A DNA stretch of 64,000 nucleotides from positions 43,060 to 107,059 of the forward strand of contig JAXLWN010000017.1 in NCBI GenBank assembly GCA_046328475.1, read 5' to 3'. The notes beneath the pieces were generated by a model. The model made no database searches and had not been told where the DNA came from. It saw nothing but the letters and a program-made list of their open reading frames with translations. Made by a program: the position numbers and the translations under genes. The stretch comes from CADCWN01 sp046328475. GTDB lineage: Bacteria > Chloroflexota > Chloroflexia > Thermomicrobiales > CADCWN01. Below, piece after piece: positions 27,352-36,562 of this stretch (position 1 is its first letter; every line of letters begins with the position of its first letter).

Positions 27352-28172
27352 TCAGAATGTAATGCTCATCTCGTGCTGGCGCAGCGTTTCGCGCCAGCCG
27401 AGAGCTGATCGAGCGCGGCGCAGGTCGGGCTCTCCGGCTCGTTGGCGATACGCAACGTGCGCTCCGGCAATTGCCTCGCCAGCGCGGCGGCGAGCATGAC
27501 GCCAATTCGACCGTCGGCGCGGCGAAGTCAACGATCCGCACTCGTCTCCGGCGCGGTAGAGCAGGTAGGCCGTTGGCGCAGCGGCCGAATCGGTCGCCGG
27601 GCCGGAGAGTCCTGTCAAATGCGCCAGACTGGCCGATTCCCGTTGCCACGCGCGGGAGCGCGTCGCGCGCAGCCTGGCACCATGCGGCAAGGGTTGCTCC
27701 GTCGCAGCCGCGATGACGTCGCCGCCCAGTTCCGGCGTCAGCGCATTGTCAGGCCGGGCCAGGATGCGGAGATCGCGCGTGCGCACAAAGCCAGCGCGCT
27801 CGTAGGTGCGGATCGCGCGCGTGTTGCCCGCGATCACCTCCAGCTGCACCTCGGCCAACCCCACCCCGCGCGCCGACGCCAGCAGCGACCGCGATCAGCC
27901 GCGCCGCCAATCCTCGCCCGCGATACTCCGGCGACGCCGAACCCGCCGACCCAGCCGCGCTCCCGCGCCGCCCGAGCGCGGCCAGCGCCACAACCTTCCC
28001 CTCTTCGTCGAGCCAGAGCGGCGAGTGTTCGAGATCGAGGTCATTCGCCGCGATTAATGCGGCCCCGCCCACGACGCATCCACCACGAACGGGACGAACC
28101 AATCTGGTACACATTGGTGAAGGCCGCCGCCAGCCCGGCATGATCGAGCGTCTCCAGTGTCGTCTCGCGCAT
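27352..28172 (-). pseudogene. GNAT acetyltransferase, several frameshifts
   Basis: Joining frames gives a two-domain GNAT: MRETTLETLDHAGL and FTNVYQ.DWFVPFVVD at the N-terminus, VALAALGRRG, then SPEYRGRGLAARLI (acetyl-CoA loop), VQLEVIAGNTRAIRTYERAG and a C-terminal GWRETLRQHEMSITF. A missing G near 28110 (TACCAG-GATTGG) and at least three more indels, near 28060, 27860 and 27500, are needed to read it. This resembles acetyltransferases annotated as transcriptional-regulator-like GNATs. It lies directly downstream of the MBL hydrolase on the minus strand, so the two probably form an operon. Confidence 0.6.
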
Positions 28173-28252
28173 CTGCAATCCCAACCCTTACGTTGTCGGC
28201 AACAGCACCGAGAAGCGCCCGAAGTTCGCCCGACGTGTCCGCCGCCCCAGGC

Positions 28253-29054
28253 CTATCCGGTGCGCTCATCGATCGGTGCCTGCCCGGCGATCCGGCGCTC
28301 AAACCCGCGATCATCTCCCTGATGATCGGCGGATCGAGCGGCACGGTTGTGCGACGGCAGCAACATATCTACCTCGTCGATCAGCGGCTCCAGCCGCCGT
28401 AGCGAGGCAAGGTAGTCGTCCAAATTCGCGCCAAGCGTCTGCGCGTAGAGCGGCCCGGCGTAGACCGTATCCGCCGTGAAGAGGATCCGCTCGTCGCGCG
28501 CAAGCAAGCAGATGCCATCAGGCGAGTGCCCCGGCGTGTGGATCACCTCCAGCTTGCGCCCGCCGAGCTCGATCACCTGGCCATCGCTCAGCGTCTCGGT
28601 CGCCTCCGACGGCGCGACGGCATAGCTATCCGCGTCGAAGTCGGCCGGGAAGGGCCGCAAAATCTGCTCGGGGTGGAGCATATTGAAGCCATCCGCATCG
28701 ATCTCGCGCATCCGGCGACTCTGCTCGATCATCTCCCGCGTGTGGGCAATGTAGCCGCGCAACTGCTCGTTGCTGCGCCCGGCGCGCAACCCCGCGACCC
28801 CGGCCGCATGGATCGCAATCGGTCGAAGTCATTGCCCCCACATGATCGAAGTGGTTATGCGTCAGCACCACCGAGAGCGGTCGCGTCACCAGCCCGCGCG
28901 CCACCGGCGCGTCCGGCGCGATCCCTGTCCCGGTATCGAGCAGCACCGCCCGGTCGTCCCCCTCCACCAGGAACGACTGCACATGCCCCGGCTCGCAGAT
29001 CATCAGATCCCGCGCCGCACCGGCACCGTCACAAACCACGACTCGGATCGCCAC
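28253..29054 (-). CDS. MBL-fold metallo-hydrolase (frameshifted)
   Basis: About 265 residues. Metal ligands are visible in LTHNHFDHVG (HxHxDH), HTPGHSPDG, FTADTVYAG (Asp) and LLPSHN. The start MAIRVVVCDG at 29054 fits a cytoplasmic enzyme. The frame shifts near 28825 (between FDHVG and LRAGRSNEQL), and a pair of compensating shifts near 28345 and 28310 alters a short stretch (RAALDPPIIREMIAGFERR in the restored reading). Substrates of the fold include thioesters, lactones and nucleic acids; none can be assigned. A GNAT follows on the same strand. Confidence 0.7.
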
Positions 29055-29085
29055 CCGCAGGCCACAACATGACCACCTCCAAGTT

Positions 29086-29200
29086 AGAAGTGGGAAGTGG
29101 GAAGTGAGAAAGGGTTTACGCGGGCACTAGCCTGTCAGATCAGGCATTGCCTCGCGTCGTCTTCCCGCTTCCCGCTGCCTCTCCCTTTCCAATCCCCATT
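29086..29200. repeat. GGGAAGT/CTTCCCG heptad arms
   Basis: GTGGGAAGTGGGAAGTGAG at 29092-29110 opposes CTTCCCGCTTCCCGC near 29163-29177. The arms are imperfect, and the loop of about 50 bases is longer than in other members of the family. The element lies upstream of the MBL gene. Confidence 0.55.
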
Positions 29201-29219
29201 TCGCCTTTCGTCGCAGCGA

Positions 29220-29228
29220 TGCTAGGAT
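29220..29228 (+). promoter_or_regulatory. extended -10 promoter (TGC-TAGGAT)
   Basis: TGC at 29220-29222 joins TAGGAT at 29223-29228, upstream of the GNAT remnant beginning at 29359. It matches the motif seen before several other genes in the window. Confidence 0.35.
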
Positions 29229-29358
29229 AGCGACACACGAGCGTCAAGAATGCTGGGCGCAACTGGACTACATCGGCGAAGGGGAATGTGGTGGGACCGG
29301 CGCAACTGGTGTGCTACGACCACATCTTCGACAATCTCCCCGGGGGTATCCCTGCCGG

Positions 29359-29834
29359 ATGGCTACGTCCCTGCAGCACTACCAGGTCGGCGACATGCCC
29401 GCCTCCCTCGTCGCCACGTTGGCCGACTCCTTCCGCGAATATTGGGACGACGCCCGCGTGGCGCGCCGTAGACGACCGCCGCGCCCGACGTGCAGTTCGT
29501 CTACGTCGTCGCCCACGACGATACGGTCGTCGGCACCGCCTCCAGCTCCGTTTCGTCCCGGAGCGCTACCCGGACGCGGGCTACATCCACTGGGTCAGCG
29601 TCACCTCCGCACACCTGCGGCGGGGCATCGCCTCCGCGCTGCTCATCCGCGTCCTGCACAGCACGAATTCCGCGTACTGGCTACTACGGCCGTGTTGGAA
29701 ACCGACGGTTTTGTATCCCGGCCATCCGCCACCACCTCCAAACTCTCGGCTTCATCCCCACCTACAACGTCCGCACCGAAGACCACCGAGAACGCTGGTC
29801 CGACGTGATGAAAGGCATCGTCACACGCCCCCTA
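29359..29834 (+). pseudogene. GNAT acetyltransferase, several frameshifts
   Basis: Reconstructed across frames: MATSLQHYQVGDMPASLVAT at the start, VYVVAHDDTVVGTAS, RYPDAGYIHWVSVTSAHLRR with GIASALLIRVL (acetyl-CoA site) and a C-terminal LQTLGFIPTYNVRTEDHRER. Indels near 29470, 29550 and 29680 break it. The gene ends near a TAA at 29832 in the restored frame. A perfect hairpin follows. The substrate is unknown. Confidence 0.55.
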
Positions 29835-29859
29835 ATCCACCCTCTTTGCCAGAACTTCC

Positions 29860-29884
29860 CCCTCTCCCAACGGTTGGGAGAGGG
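29860..29884. terminator. CCCTCTCCCAA hairpin
   Basis: CCCTCTCCCAA (29860-29870), loop CGG and TTGGGAGAGGG form a perfect 11-bp stem between convergent gene remnants. Very similar sequences are common in intergenic DNA of several bacterial phyla, so it may be a mobile repeat rather than a dedicated terminator. Confidence 0.6.
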
Positions 29885-29934
29885 TGCCGACTACACAGTC
29901 GGCGGGGGTGAGGAGCCGTCCTCTACCCCTCACC

Positions 29935-30952
29935 CATCGCCAGCAACCCCGGCAGCTGCACCGCCAGCTGCCGCAACTCCCCCTATCCTCGGACATCCAC
30001 CCCAACGCCCCATCCTGCAGCCGCGTCCAGCGCCCCCGATCGCTCGCGCGGTGCCAGCAGCGCATACGGCATCGCGGACAACGGGCGATCCAGCCCTGTC
30101 CCGCGCCGCCGACATCTCCCACGTCGCATCGCCCGCCTTACGAAGATGATCCCTGCGCATTGCCCCGACGATCGTGCGCATACCGCGCGCCGTAGCTCGC
30201 CGACACGTACCAGGGCCGGGATCGGCAGCATCGACCGCGAAGACCCCAGGAATAGTGGCGATCCATCCCTGCGTCTACCGGCGACCAGGAATCGCCCCCA
30301 TCGACGGAGAGCGCCACCCCATCCCCGCCGCCTCGTACACCCGACCGGGAGCCTTCGCGTGGGTCGCCAGCGCGTGCGAGTCGTGGTACGAACCAGGCTT
30401 GCGATCCTCCCAGGTCGCCCCACCATCGCACGAGCGCATCACGCCGCCCAACTCGATCCCCACGAGGGAGGGCAGGGATCGTCGTGGTGCGGCGCGATCC
30501 GCTTGCGCGGCTGGTGTATGGTCGCGGCGGGAAGGACCAGGTCGGCGCACTCGGCAACTCGGTCAGCGCCGGCAGCGCCTGCCAGCTCGCCCCGTCATCC
30601 TCCGAGCGATAGAGATTGCTCGGCTCGGTCCCCACATAGACCGCCAAGCGCCCATTCGCCCGGTGACACGGCGAAATCGCGACCGACAGGACGCGCTTGT
30701 GCGGGATGCCGTCACCCACCTGCGCCCAGGTCGTCCCGCCATCGAGCGTCCGGTACACGCCATCGCCGAATGTGCCGACGTAGACGCGCTGCGGATCGGC
30801 GGGATCGACCGCCACGCACTGCGCCCCGCTCCCCGCCAGGCGCAGTGCGTCTCGAATCGCCGCCCATCTGCGCTCGCGATGCGCGCGCGTGCGGCATCGC
30901 TACGTCGGCGACGAGGTTCGTCTGATTGTCGCCCTCCTTCAGTCCAGGCCAT
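29935..30952 (-). pseudogene. BNR/sialidase-repeat (Ycf48-like) protein, multiple frameshifts
   Basis: Joining frames gives a beta-propeller protein with BNR repeats: VYVGTFGDGVYRTLDGGTTW, AVYVGTEPSNLYRSEDDGAS, GVMRSCDGGATWEDRKPG, ALSVDGGDSWSPVDAGMD and WMSEDRG. Asp-box S.DGG.TW motifs are clear. The C-terminal part (DRPLSAMPYALLAPRERSGA) is in another frame near 30050. At least five indels interrupt about 1 kb. No signal peptide is seen at the proposed ATG (30952). The fold is used in sialidases and photosystem assembly factors; without catalytic residues the function is open. Confidence 0.6.
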
Positions 30953-31007
30953 GACACCACCCGCCACCGTTGAAGGTGTAGCACCGGGTCAGCGCGCGAC
31001 CCCGAAG

Positions 31008-31016
31008 TGCTATGAT
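31008..31016 (+). promoter_or_regulatory. extended -10 promoter (TGC-TATGAT)
   Basis: TGC at 31008-31010 joins TATGAT at 31011-31016; the aminotransferase start lies 39 bases downstream. Confidence 0.5.
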
Positions 31017-31054
31017 GCCCGCGACGGTACGGGCGAACGCAAGGAGACGAAGCG

Positions 31055-32197
31055 ATGACGGTCGGGGCGCGCATCGAAGCATTGGTGAATAAGGCCGATT
31101 TCCTCACCTTGCCCGAGGTGGCGCACCTCTGCGCCGGGGGCGAGACGCCGATCCTCCGCAGCCACAGCGAGGCAATCGCCCGCTTCTTCGACCTCAAGAG
31201 CCGGGGCATGCCCGGGCGCGAGCAAGGCGTGATGGGCATCCTCGCAACCGCCCGCCAACGCGCGGGCGACCTGCTCGGCGTCCCCGCCGACGACATCGCC
31301 TTCCTCAGTTCGGCCTCGGAGGGGATCAACCAGCTCGCCAACTGGCTCGACTGGCAGCCGGGCGACAACGTCGTGGTAGAGGACATCGAGTTCCCCTCCG
31401 GCATCTACCCCTGGGTCCGCCTGCGCGATCGCGGCGTCGAAGTGCGCGTCGTGCGGCAGTCGGGCGACACCCCGACGCTGGAGCGCATCGCCGCCTCGAT
31501 GGACAATCGCACCCGCATCCTCGCCACCAGCCAGGTCAGCTACCTCACCGGGCGGCGCTACGACCTCGCCGACCTCGCGGCGCTCGCCCACCAGCACGGC
31601 TCGCTCCTCAGTGTGGACGCCACCCACGCGGCGGGCGTCGTCCCGGTCGCGGCGCAGCACGCCGATATCCTGGTTAGCAGCTGCTACAAGTTCCTGCTCG
31701 CGGTCCACGGCGCGGCGATCTTCTACCGCAACCCCGCGCGCCTCGCCGATCTCGAACCGCTGACCATCGGCTGGCACAGCATCGGCGGCCACCACACCGT
31801 CGCCGATCCGACCGATTACACGCTCAACTCCGCCGCCGCCCGCTTCGAGGCGGGCAACCCGCCCTTCATCTCGGTCGCGGTGCTGGAAAACTCCCTGCGC
31901 TACCTCGCAGGGATCGGCATCGAGCGGATCGAGCAGCACGTCCTCGCGCTCGGCGACATCCTCTGGCACGCCCTGCGCGACCGTGGCTTCGAACTGCTGA
32001 CCCCCGAGAACGCCGCCAATCGCGGCCCGAACATCTGCTTCGCCTGGGACGACCCCGCCGGACTCGTCGCCGCGCTCGCCGAGCGCAACGTCCTCATCTG
32101 GGGCGGCGATGGCCGCATCCGCATCTCCCTCCACGCCTACAACGACCAGGACGACATCGACCGCCTCCTGGCCGGGCTGGACGCGGTGCGCAAGTAA
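31055..32197 (+). CDS. class V aminotransferase (cysteine-desulfurase-like, PLP)
   Basis: A 380-residue PLP enzyme of fold type I. The PLP-binding Lys is in SSCYKFLLAVHG (about residue 208). LLSVDATHAAGVVPV supplies the Asp that contacts the pyridine nitrogen, and FLSSASEGINQL the phosphate-binding loop. The C-terminal DGRIRISLHAYNDQDDIDRL is typical of isopenicillin-N-epimerase/kynureninase-like members. No Fe-S scaffold gene is nearby, so a housekeeping IscS role is not supported. AAGGAG precedes the ATG. The neighbouring hydrolase, DinB and MFS genes run in the same direction but are separated by hairpins. Confidence 0.9.
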   Translation: MTVGARIEALVNKADFLTLPEVAHLCAGGETPILRSHSEAIARFFDLKSRGMPGREQGVMGILATARQRAGDLLGVPADDIAFLSSASEGINQLANWLDWQPGDNVVVEDIEFPSGIYPWVRLRDRGVEVRVVRQSGDTPTLERIAASMDNRTRILATSQVSYLTGRRYDLADLAALAHQHGSLLSVDATHAAGVVPVAAQHADILVSSCYKFLLAVHGAAIFYRNPARLADLEPLTIGWHSIGGHHTVADPTDYTLNSAAARFEAGNPPFISVAVLENSLRYLAGIGIERIEQHVLALGDILWHALRDRGFELLTPENAANRGPNICFAWDDPAGLVAALAERNVLIWGGDGRIRISLHAYNDQDDIDRLLAGLDAVRK

Positions 32198-32277
32198 GTC
32201 AGTACGTCAGTGCATCCGTATGTCAGACTACGGACGCACTGACGCACTGACGACTGACGACTGACGACTGACGACTG
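32198..32277. repeat. GTCAGT/ACTGACG repeat hairpin
   Basis: GTCAGTGCATCCGTA at about 32208-32222 matches TACGGACGCACTGAC with one mismatch, and four ACTGACG heptads follow at about 32246-32275. It begins at the aminotransferase stop and ends just before the next ribosome-binding site. Confidence 0.8.
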
Positions 32278-32285
32278 GAGCCAAC

Positions 32286-33101
32286 ATGCCGCGCATCAAC
32301 GCCGATGGAGTGGAACTCTTCTACGAATCGACCGGCGAGGGCACACCGCTCGTCTTGCAGGCGCACCACCACATCGCCTGGATGCCCTACCAGATCCCCT
32401 ACTTCTCGCAGTTCTACCGCGTGATCACCTTCGACCGGCGCGGCACCGGCCGCTCCGCCAGCCCCGACGGCGAATGGACCGCCGCCGACTGCGCGCGGGA
32501 CGTGCGCAACCTGCTCGACGCGCTCGACATCGACAAGGCGATCGTCGGCGGCGCATCGCTCGGCGGCGTGATCGCCTGCCAGTTCGGCCTCGACCACCCC
32601 GACCGCGCCCTGGCCCTGATCGTCGGCCACACCGTCCCCTACCTCTGGCCGCTCGGTGCCGCCTGGCTCGACGACCAGATCGCGGCGGTGGAACGCGGCG
32701 AACCGGCCGTCGTCGGCCAGCCCCGCTCCTACGACTGGGAAGCCGAAGGGCCGCCGACCTCGAACCCCGCCCGGCGCGGCACGCCCGCAGCGGAGTTCGC
32801 CGCGACGCTGAACAGCGGGCTCGGCGGCACCCGCGAATCCGCCATCAAGGCGCTGCGCGTGCTGAGCTACTGGGACCTCCGCCCGCGCTATCCCGACCTG
32901 AACCGCATGAACATCCCGACCCTCGTCATCGTCGGCGGTCGCGAACCCCAGAAGACCATCGAGTACTCCTACGAGTGGCACCAGCAGATCCCCGGCAGCG
33001 AGTTCGCCATCCTCCCGACCGCCTTCCACGGTGCCGCCCGCGAAGAACCGGTCGCCTGGAACGCCGCCGTCCACGGCTTCCTCCAACGCCACGGACTCTA
33101 G
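32286..33101 (+). CDS. alpha/beta hydrolase
   Basis: A 271-residue alpha/beta hydrolase. The nucleophile elbow is VGGASLGGVIA (Ser at about residue 88), preceded by FDRRGTGRSASPDG. A late His is in TAFHGAAREEP. The position expected for the acid reads VIVGGREPQ, where Glu may replace the usual Asp. The substrate is unknown; relatives include esterases and lactonases. The ATG at 32286 has only a short GGAG upstream, contributed by the end of the repeat. The gene lies between two repeat hairpins. Confidence 0.88.
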   Translation: MPRINADGVELFYESTGEGTPLVLQAHHHIAWMPYQIPYFSQFYRVITFDRRGTGRSASPDGEWTAADCARDVRNLLDALDIDKAIVGGASLGGVIACQFGLDHPDRALALIVGHTVPYLWPLGAAWLDDQIAAVERGEPAVVGQPRSYDWEAEGPPTSNPARRGTPAAEFAATLNSGLGGTRESAIKALRVLSYWDLRPRYPDLNRMNIPTLVIVGGREPQKTIEYSYEWHQQIPGSEFAILPTAFHGAAREEPVAWNAAVHGFLQRHGL

Positions 33102-33102
33102 G

Positions 33103-33207
33103 CGGGTTCGAAGGTTCGAAGGTTCAAAAGTTCGAAAGTTTGTGTGCCTCCCCAACCTTCGAACCTTCAAACCGTAACCCCGAACCTTGAGCTTTGACCT
33201 TTGAACG
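33103..33207. repeat. GGTTCGAA/TTCGAACC repeat hairpin
   Basis: GTTCGAAG-type octads at 33105-33140 oppose AACCTTCGAACCTTCAAAC at about 33153-33171, followed by CCTTGA and CTTTGA units to 33205. It shares its units with the element at 11960-12028. Confidence 0.8.
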
Positions 33208-33235
33208 CTTTCTTCCTCATCAAAGGAGTTCAGCG

Positions 33236-33748
33236 ATGCAAGCCAAAGACCTCATCGCCACCCACATCCGGACGCAGCGCTGGATCGCCGACGCCGTCCT
33301 GCAAGACCTGACCGAGGAGCAACTCAACTGGTCGCCGCCCGGCCTGGCGAACAAGATCGCCACCATCCTCATCCATGTCACCGGCACAGATGACCGCTTC
33401 ATCAACATACGCGCACTCGGCAAGCCGACCATCTGGGAAAGCGGCAACTGGAGCGAGCGCCTCGGCATCGCCCTGCCCCCCGGCGGTGGCGGCGGCTCCT
33501 GGGAGGAAGCCAACGCCTCGAATTTCTCCCTGGAAGCGGTGCGCGGCTACATCGCGGCGGTGCGCGTCGCCGTGGACGACTACGTCGCCACCCTCACCGA
33601 CGACGAACTCGCGCGCCTGGTGCAATCGATCGGCGGCGAACAACCCATCGCCTCGGTCCTCGCCCTGCTCGTCGTCCACGCTTCCGGCCACTACGGCGAA
33701 GTCGCCGCACTGAAGGGCGCGCAAGGCGCGAAGGGCTTGCCGTTCTAA
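33236..33748 (+). CDS. DinB-family putative metal-dependent protein
   Basis: A 170-residue four-helix-bundle protein of the DinB superfamily. Likely metal ligands are the His in ATILIHVTGTDDRF and the pair in LLVVHASGHYGEVAAL. Characterised DinB-fold members include mycothiol- and bacillithiol-dependent transferases, but most are uncharacterised. The ATG at 33236 has AAAGGAG upstream; a 14-codon longer frame is not favoured. A related domain is fused to the oxidase at 10021. Confidence 0.85.
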   Translation: MQAKDLIATHIRTQRWIADAVLQDLTEEQLNWSPPGLANKIATILIHVTGTDDRFINIRALGKPTIWESGNWSERLGIALPPGGGGGSWEEANASNFSLEAVRGYIAAVRVAVDDYVATLTDDELARLVQSIGGEQPIASVLALLVVHASGHYGEVAALKGAQGAKGLPF

Positions 33749-33749
33749 C

Positions 33750-33827
33750 GATGTTGCAGGTTGACAGGTTAGCAGGTTGCAAGTTTCTCTAACCTGTAAC
33801 TTGCTAACCTGCAACCTGCAACTGGCC
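33750..33827. repeat. GCAGGTTA/TAACCTGC octad hairpin
   Basis: TTGCAGGTTGACAGGTTAGC at 33754-33773 is opposed by GCTAACCTGCAACCTGCAAC near 33803-33822 with a short loop. It sits between the DinB stop and the MFS start. Confidence 0.85.
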
Positions 33828-33837
33828 GGAGGCCAAT

Positions 33838-35043
33838 ATGCCGAAGCGCCACAGCGGCGCAACCGTGGCGTTGCTGGCCGGGATGCTCGTCATCCACAAC
33901 GCACACCGGATGGGCGTAACGCCCCTCTTCGGCGAATTGCGCGACCGCTTCCACACCGACTACGCCGGAGTGGGTACCCTCTTCTCGGCCTACGTCCTCG
34001 GCTACGCCATCTGCCAGACGATCATCGGCCTCGTCGGCGACCGCTTCGACGCGCGCCGCCTCCTGCTGACCGGGCTGGCCTTCAGCACGCTCTGGTCCGC
34101 CCTCTTCGCGCTCACCCACACCTACCAGTTGGCGCTCCTGACCCGCTTCCTGCTCGGCGCGACCAGTTCGCTCCTCTATACCCCCGCGATGTCGCTCGGC
34201 ATCCTCCTCTTCGAGCGCGCCGCGCGCGGCAAAGTGATGGGCACCATCCAGGCCGGGGCCGGGATCGGCATGGGCGGCGCGGTCATCCTCGTCCCGCTGA
34301 TCGCCACCCGTTTCGGCATCACCGCCGGGTTCCTCGCCCTCTCCCTGGCGGCGGCGCTCCTGCTCGCGCTCGCCGCGCGCGGCCTCCCCACCGCCCGGCG
34401 CGAGCGCGTCGCGCGACCACCCGGCGGCACCGGCCTGGCGCGACGCCCCGATTTCTGGAACCTCCTCGCCGCCAACTTCACCGGCATGCTCGCCAGTTAC
34501 GGCCTCTTAACCTGGCTGCCCACCTACCTCGCGCAGGACTACGGCTTCTCGACCGTCGGCGCGGGCACCGTCACCGCCCTCTTCAACGTCTCCATGCTGG
34601 TCGCGGCCCCGCTCGTCGGCGCGCTGGCCGATCTCCCCGGCGGCCGGGTCGGCGTCCTGCTCGGCGGCTCGACCCTCACCGTCGCCTGCTACGCCGCCCT
34701 CCTCCCCCGCCAGCCACTCGCCCTCGTCCTGATCATCTCCATCATCGTCGGCATCTCCCTCTCCGCCACCACCGCCCCGATGATGCTCTTCGGCGGCGAG
34801 CGCTTCGACTCGCGCGACACCCAGCGCGTCGTCGGCCTCTTCTCCTCTGCCGCCCAGATCGGCGCCGCCCTCGCCGGGGGCATCTTCGGCGCGCTCCTCG
34901 CCCGCACCGACAGCTTCACCCCCATCTGGGCCGTCTGCGCCGCCCTCGCCCTCGCCCGCCTCGCCCTCCTCCTCGCCCTCACCCTCACCGACCGCGCCGT
35001 CACCGCACGCCAGCAGGCACAACTGGCGCAGGGAGACGACTGA
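33838..35043 (+). CDS. MFS transporter
   Basis: A 401-residue integral membrane protein with about 12 hydrophobic segments. The loop 2-3 signature is GLVGDRFDARRLLLTG (about residues 64-79), typical of the major facilitator superfamily. A longer cytoplasmic loop (RGLPTARRERVARPP) divides the two halves. The substrate is not evident; small organic ions or drugs are typical. GGAGG precedes the ATG at 33838. Confidence 0.9.
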   Translation: MPKRHSGATVALLAGMLVIHNAHRMGVTPLFGELRDRFHTDYAGVGTLFSAYVLGYAICQTIIGLVGDRFDARRLLLTGLAFSTLWSALFALTHTYQLALLTRFLLGATSSLLYTPAMSLGILLFERAARGKVMGTIQAGAGIGMGGAVILVPLIATRFGITAGFLALSLAAALLLALAARGLPTARRERVARPPGGTGLARRPDFWNLLAANFTGMLASYGLLTWLPTYLAQDYGFSTVGAGTVTALFNVSMLVAAPLVGALADLPGGRVGVLLGGSTLTVACYAALLPRQPLALVLIISIIVGISLSATTAPMMLFGGERFDSRDTQRVVGLFSSAAQIGAALAGGIFGALLARTDSFTPIWAVCAALALARLALLLALTLTDRAVTARQQAQLAQGDD

Positions 35044-35073
35044 ATCGCCAGAGGACAAGCAGAAGGCGAGCAC

Positions 35074-35089
35074 CTTGCCGGAAGGCAAG
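35074..35089. promoter_or_regulatory. small inverted repeat before mazE
   Basis: CTTGCC-GGAA-GGCAAG forms a perfect 6-bp stem 50 bases ahead of the mazE start. It could be an autoregulatory operator of the toxin-antitoxin operon, or a terminator of the MFS gene. Confidence 0.35.
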
Positions 35090-35138
35090 CAATGCCATAT
35101 CTTCTTTGTAGATACATGCAGCAGAGCAGGAGGCAGCG

Positions 35139-35381
35139 ATGCAGGCACGCATACAGCGCTGGGGCAACAGCCTCGCACTACGCATTCCGAAGACGTTCGC
35201 AATCGAGTTGGGACTGGCGAGTGACGCGCCCGTTGAGCTCACCCTGGTGGGGGGCAAACTGGTGATTGAACCCACCGCCGCGCCCGAGTATAGCCTTGAG
35301 GATCTCCTCGCCGGCGTTACTGACGAGAACATTCATGAAGAGATCGGCTGCGGCTCGCCAGTCGGCAAGGAAATCTGGTGA
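35139..35381 (+). CDS. mazE: MazE-like AbrB-type antitoxin
   Basis: An 80-residue protein with an N-terminal swapped-hairpin (AbrB/MazE) DNA-binding domain: MQARIQRWGNSLALRIPKTF. An acidic C-terminal tail (EDLLAGVTDENIHEE) is expected to wrap the toxin. CAGGAGG precedes the ATG. Its stop overlaps the GTG start of the mazF-like frame as GTGA, the usual arrangement for co-translated pairs. It would neutralise MazF and repress its own promoter. Confidence 0.88.
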   Translation: MQARIQRWGNSLALRIPKTFAIELGLASDAPVELTLVGGKLVIEPTAAPEYSLEDLLAGVTDENIHEEIGCGSPVGKEIW

Positions 35382-35537
35382 CAACCAGTTATGTCCCCAG
35401 CCGAGGTGAGATCATCTGGCTCACTTTCGACCCCCAGGCCGGCCATGAGCAGGCGGGCCGCCGACCGGCGCTCGCGGTATCACCCGCGAATTACAATGGC
35501 CGCGTCGGCCTGGTGCTCGCCTGCCCTATCACCAGCC
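35378..35537 (+). pseudogene. 5' fragment of a mazF toxin gene
   Basis: It encodes VTTSYVPSRGEIIWLTFDP and continues through GHEQAGRRPALAVSP to CPITSR, the N-terminal half of a MazF endoribonuclease, then enters transposase sequence. The C-terminal half is absent. A second, diverged copy of the same segment lies at 36226. Confidence 0.8.
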
Positions 35538-36225
35538 GGAGGCGGTCCGCGTGTTCGTGGAGGAGGGGGTGTGTGGATCGACCGCAGCGGGGCGCAGTGG
35601 CGCTTCCTCCCGGATACGGGGGATGGAACAGCGTGTACAAGCGCTTCGCGCGCTGGGACGACCTGGGGGTCTGGGAGCGCCTGTTCGCCGGCGGTGGCCG
35701 GACGACCCGGACCTGCAGAGCGTGATGATCGACGCGACGGTGGTGCGGGCGCACCCCTGCGCGGCGGGCGCGCCCAAAAAAACGGGGATGCGGCGGCGCA
35801 GCGGGCGCTCGCGCGGCGGCTTCAGCAGCAAGCTGCACGTCCTCGTGGACGCCCTGGGCAACCCGCTGAAGTACATCCTCACCAGCGGGGCGGCCGGGGG
35901 ACAACCCCGCAGGCCATCCGCTGCTGGCGGGCATCCAGGCGCAAGGAAGTCCTCGCCGACCGGGGGCTACGACGCGGACAAGACGCTGGCGTACATCGAG
36001 CAGGACATGGGGCCGGTCGCCACCATCCCGCCGAAGAAGAGCCGCACGGTGCAGCGCGACTGCGACTACGCCGCCTACCGCGAGCGGCACCTGGTCGAGT
36101 GCCTGATCGGCAAGCTGAAGCACTTCCGCCGGGTATTCCGCCCCGACAAGTAAACGGCAAGCGCTTCCTGGCCTTCGTCCATCTCGCCAGCACCCTCATC
36201 TGGCTCAGCAATCTCGTCAACAACC
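35538..36225 (+). mobile_element. truncated IS5-family transposase remnant
   Basis: Joined frames read WIDRSGAQWRFLPD, GWNSVYKRFARWDDLGVWER, LQSVMIDATVVRAHPCAAGA (with the catalytic-type Asp), SSKLHVLVDALGNPLKYIL, DRGYDADKTL and ECLIGKLKHFRRVF..DK, ending FLAFVHLASTLIWL. This is an IS5/IS427-type DDE transposase. The first 40 or so residues, including the usual start, are missing, and at least three frameshifts are present. The terminal inverted repeats were not found. The frame runs on into the second mazF copy. Confidence 0.75.
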
Positions 36226-36562
36226 TAGTCCCCAGCCGAGGTGAGATCATCTGGCTCACGGTATTCGGACCCCAGGCCGGCCATGAGCAAGCGGGTCGCC
36301 GACCGGCGCTCGTGGTATCGCCCGCGGATTACAATGGCCGTGTCGGCCTGCTGCTCCGCTGCCCTATCACCAGCCGAGCAAGGGTATCCCTTCCAGTACG
36401 AATACCTTCCCGGGCTTCCCGTCAGCGGAGTCATCCTGGCCGACCAGATCAAGAGTCTCGACTGGCGAGCACGACGCGCTGAAAATGGCTGCACCCTGCC
36501 GGAGGATGGTAGCCGACGTCCTTGCCAAACTCCACCCCCTCCTCGCCACGGCATCTCGCTAG
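36226..36562 (+). pseudogene. second mazF copy, without own start and frameshifted
   Basis: It begins VPSRGEIIWLT and repeats the 5' fragment at 35378 with about ten differences in 150 bases. Unlike that copy it has a C-terminal half: GYPFQYEYLPGLPVSGVILA and DQIKSLDWRARRAE, then, after a shift near 36505, VADVLAKLHPLLATASR to a TAG at 36560-36562. MazF residues for RNA cleavage (GRRPALVVSP, CPITS) are present. It lacks an evident start codon because the transposase reads into it. Confidence 0.7.

Noticed and set aside
33105..33140. GGTTCGAA resembling a tRNA T-loop
   Set aside because: It is part of a tandem octad array, and no acceptor or anticodon stems are present.
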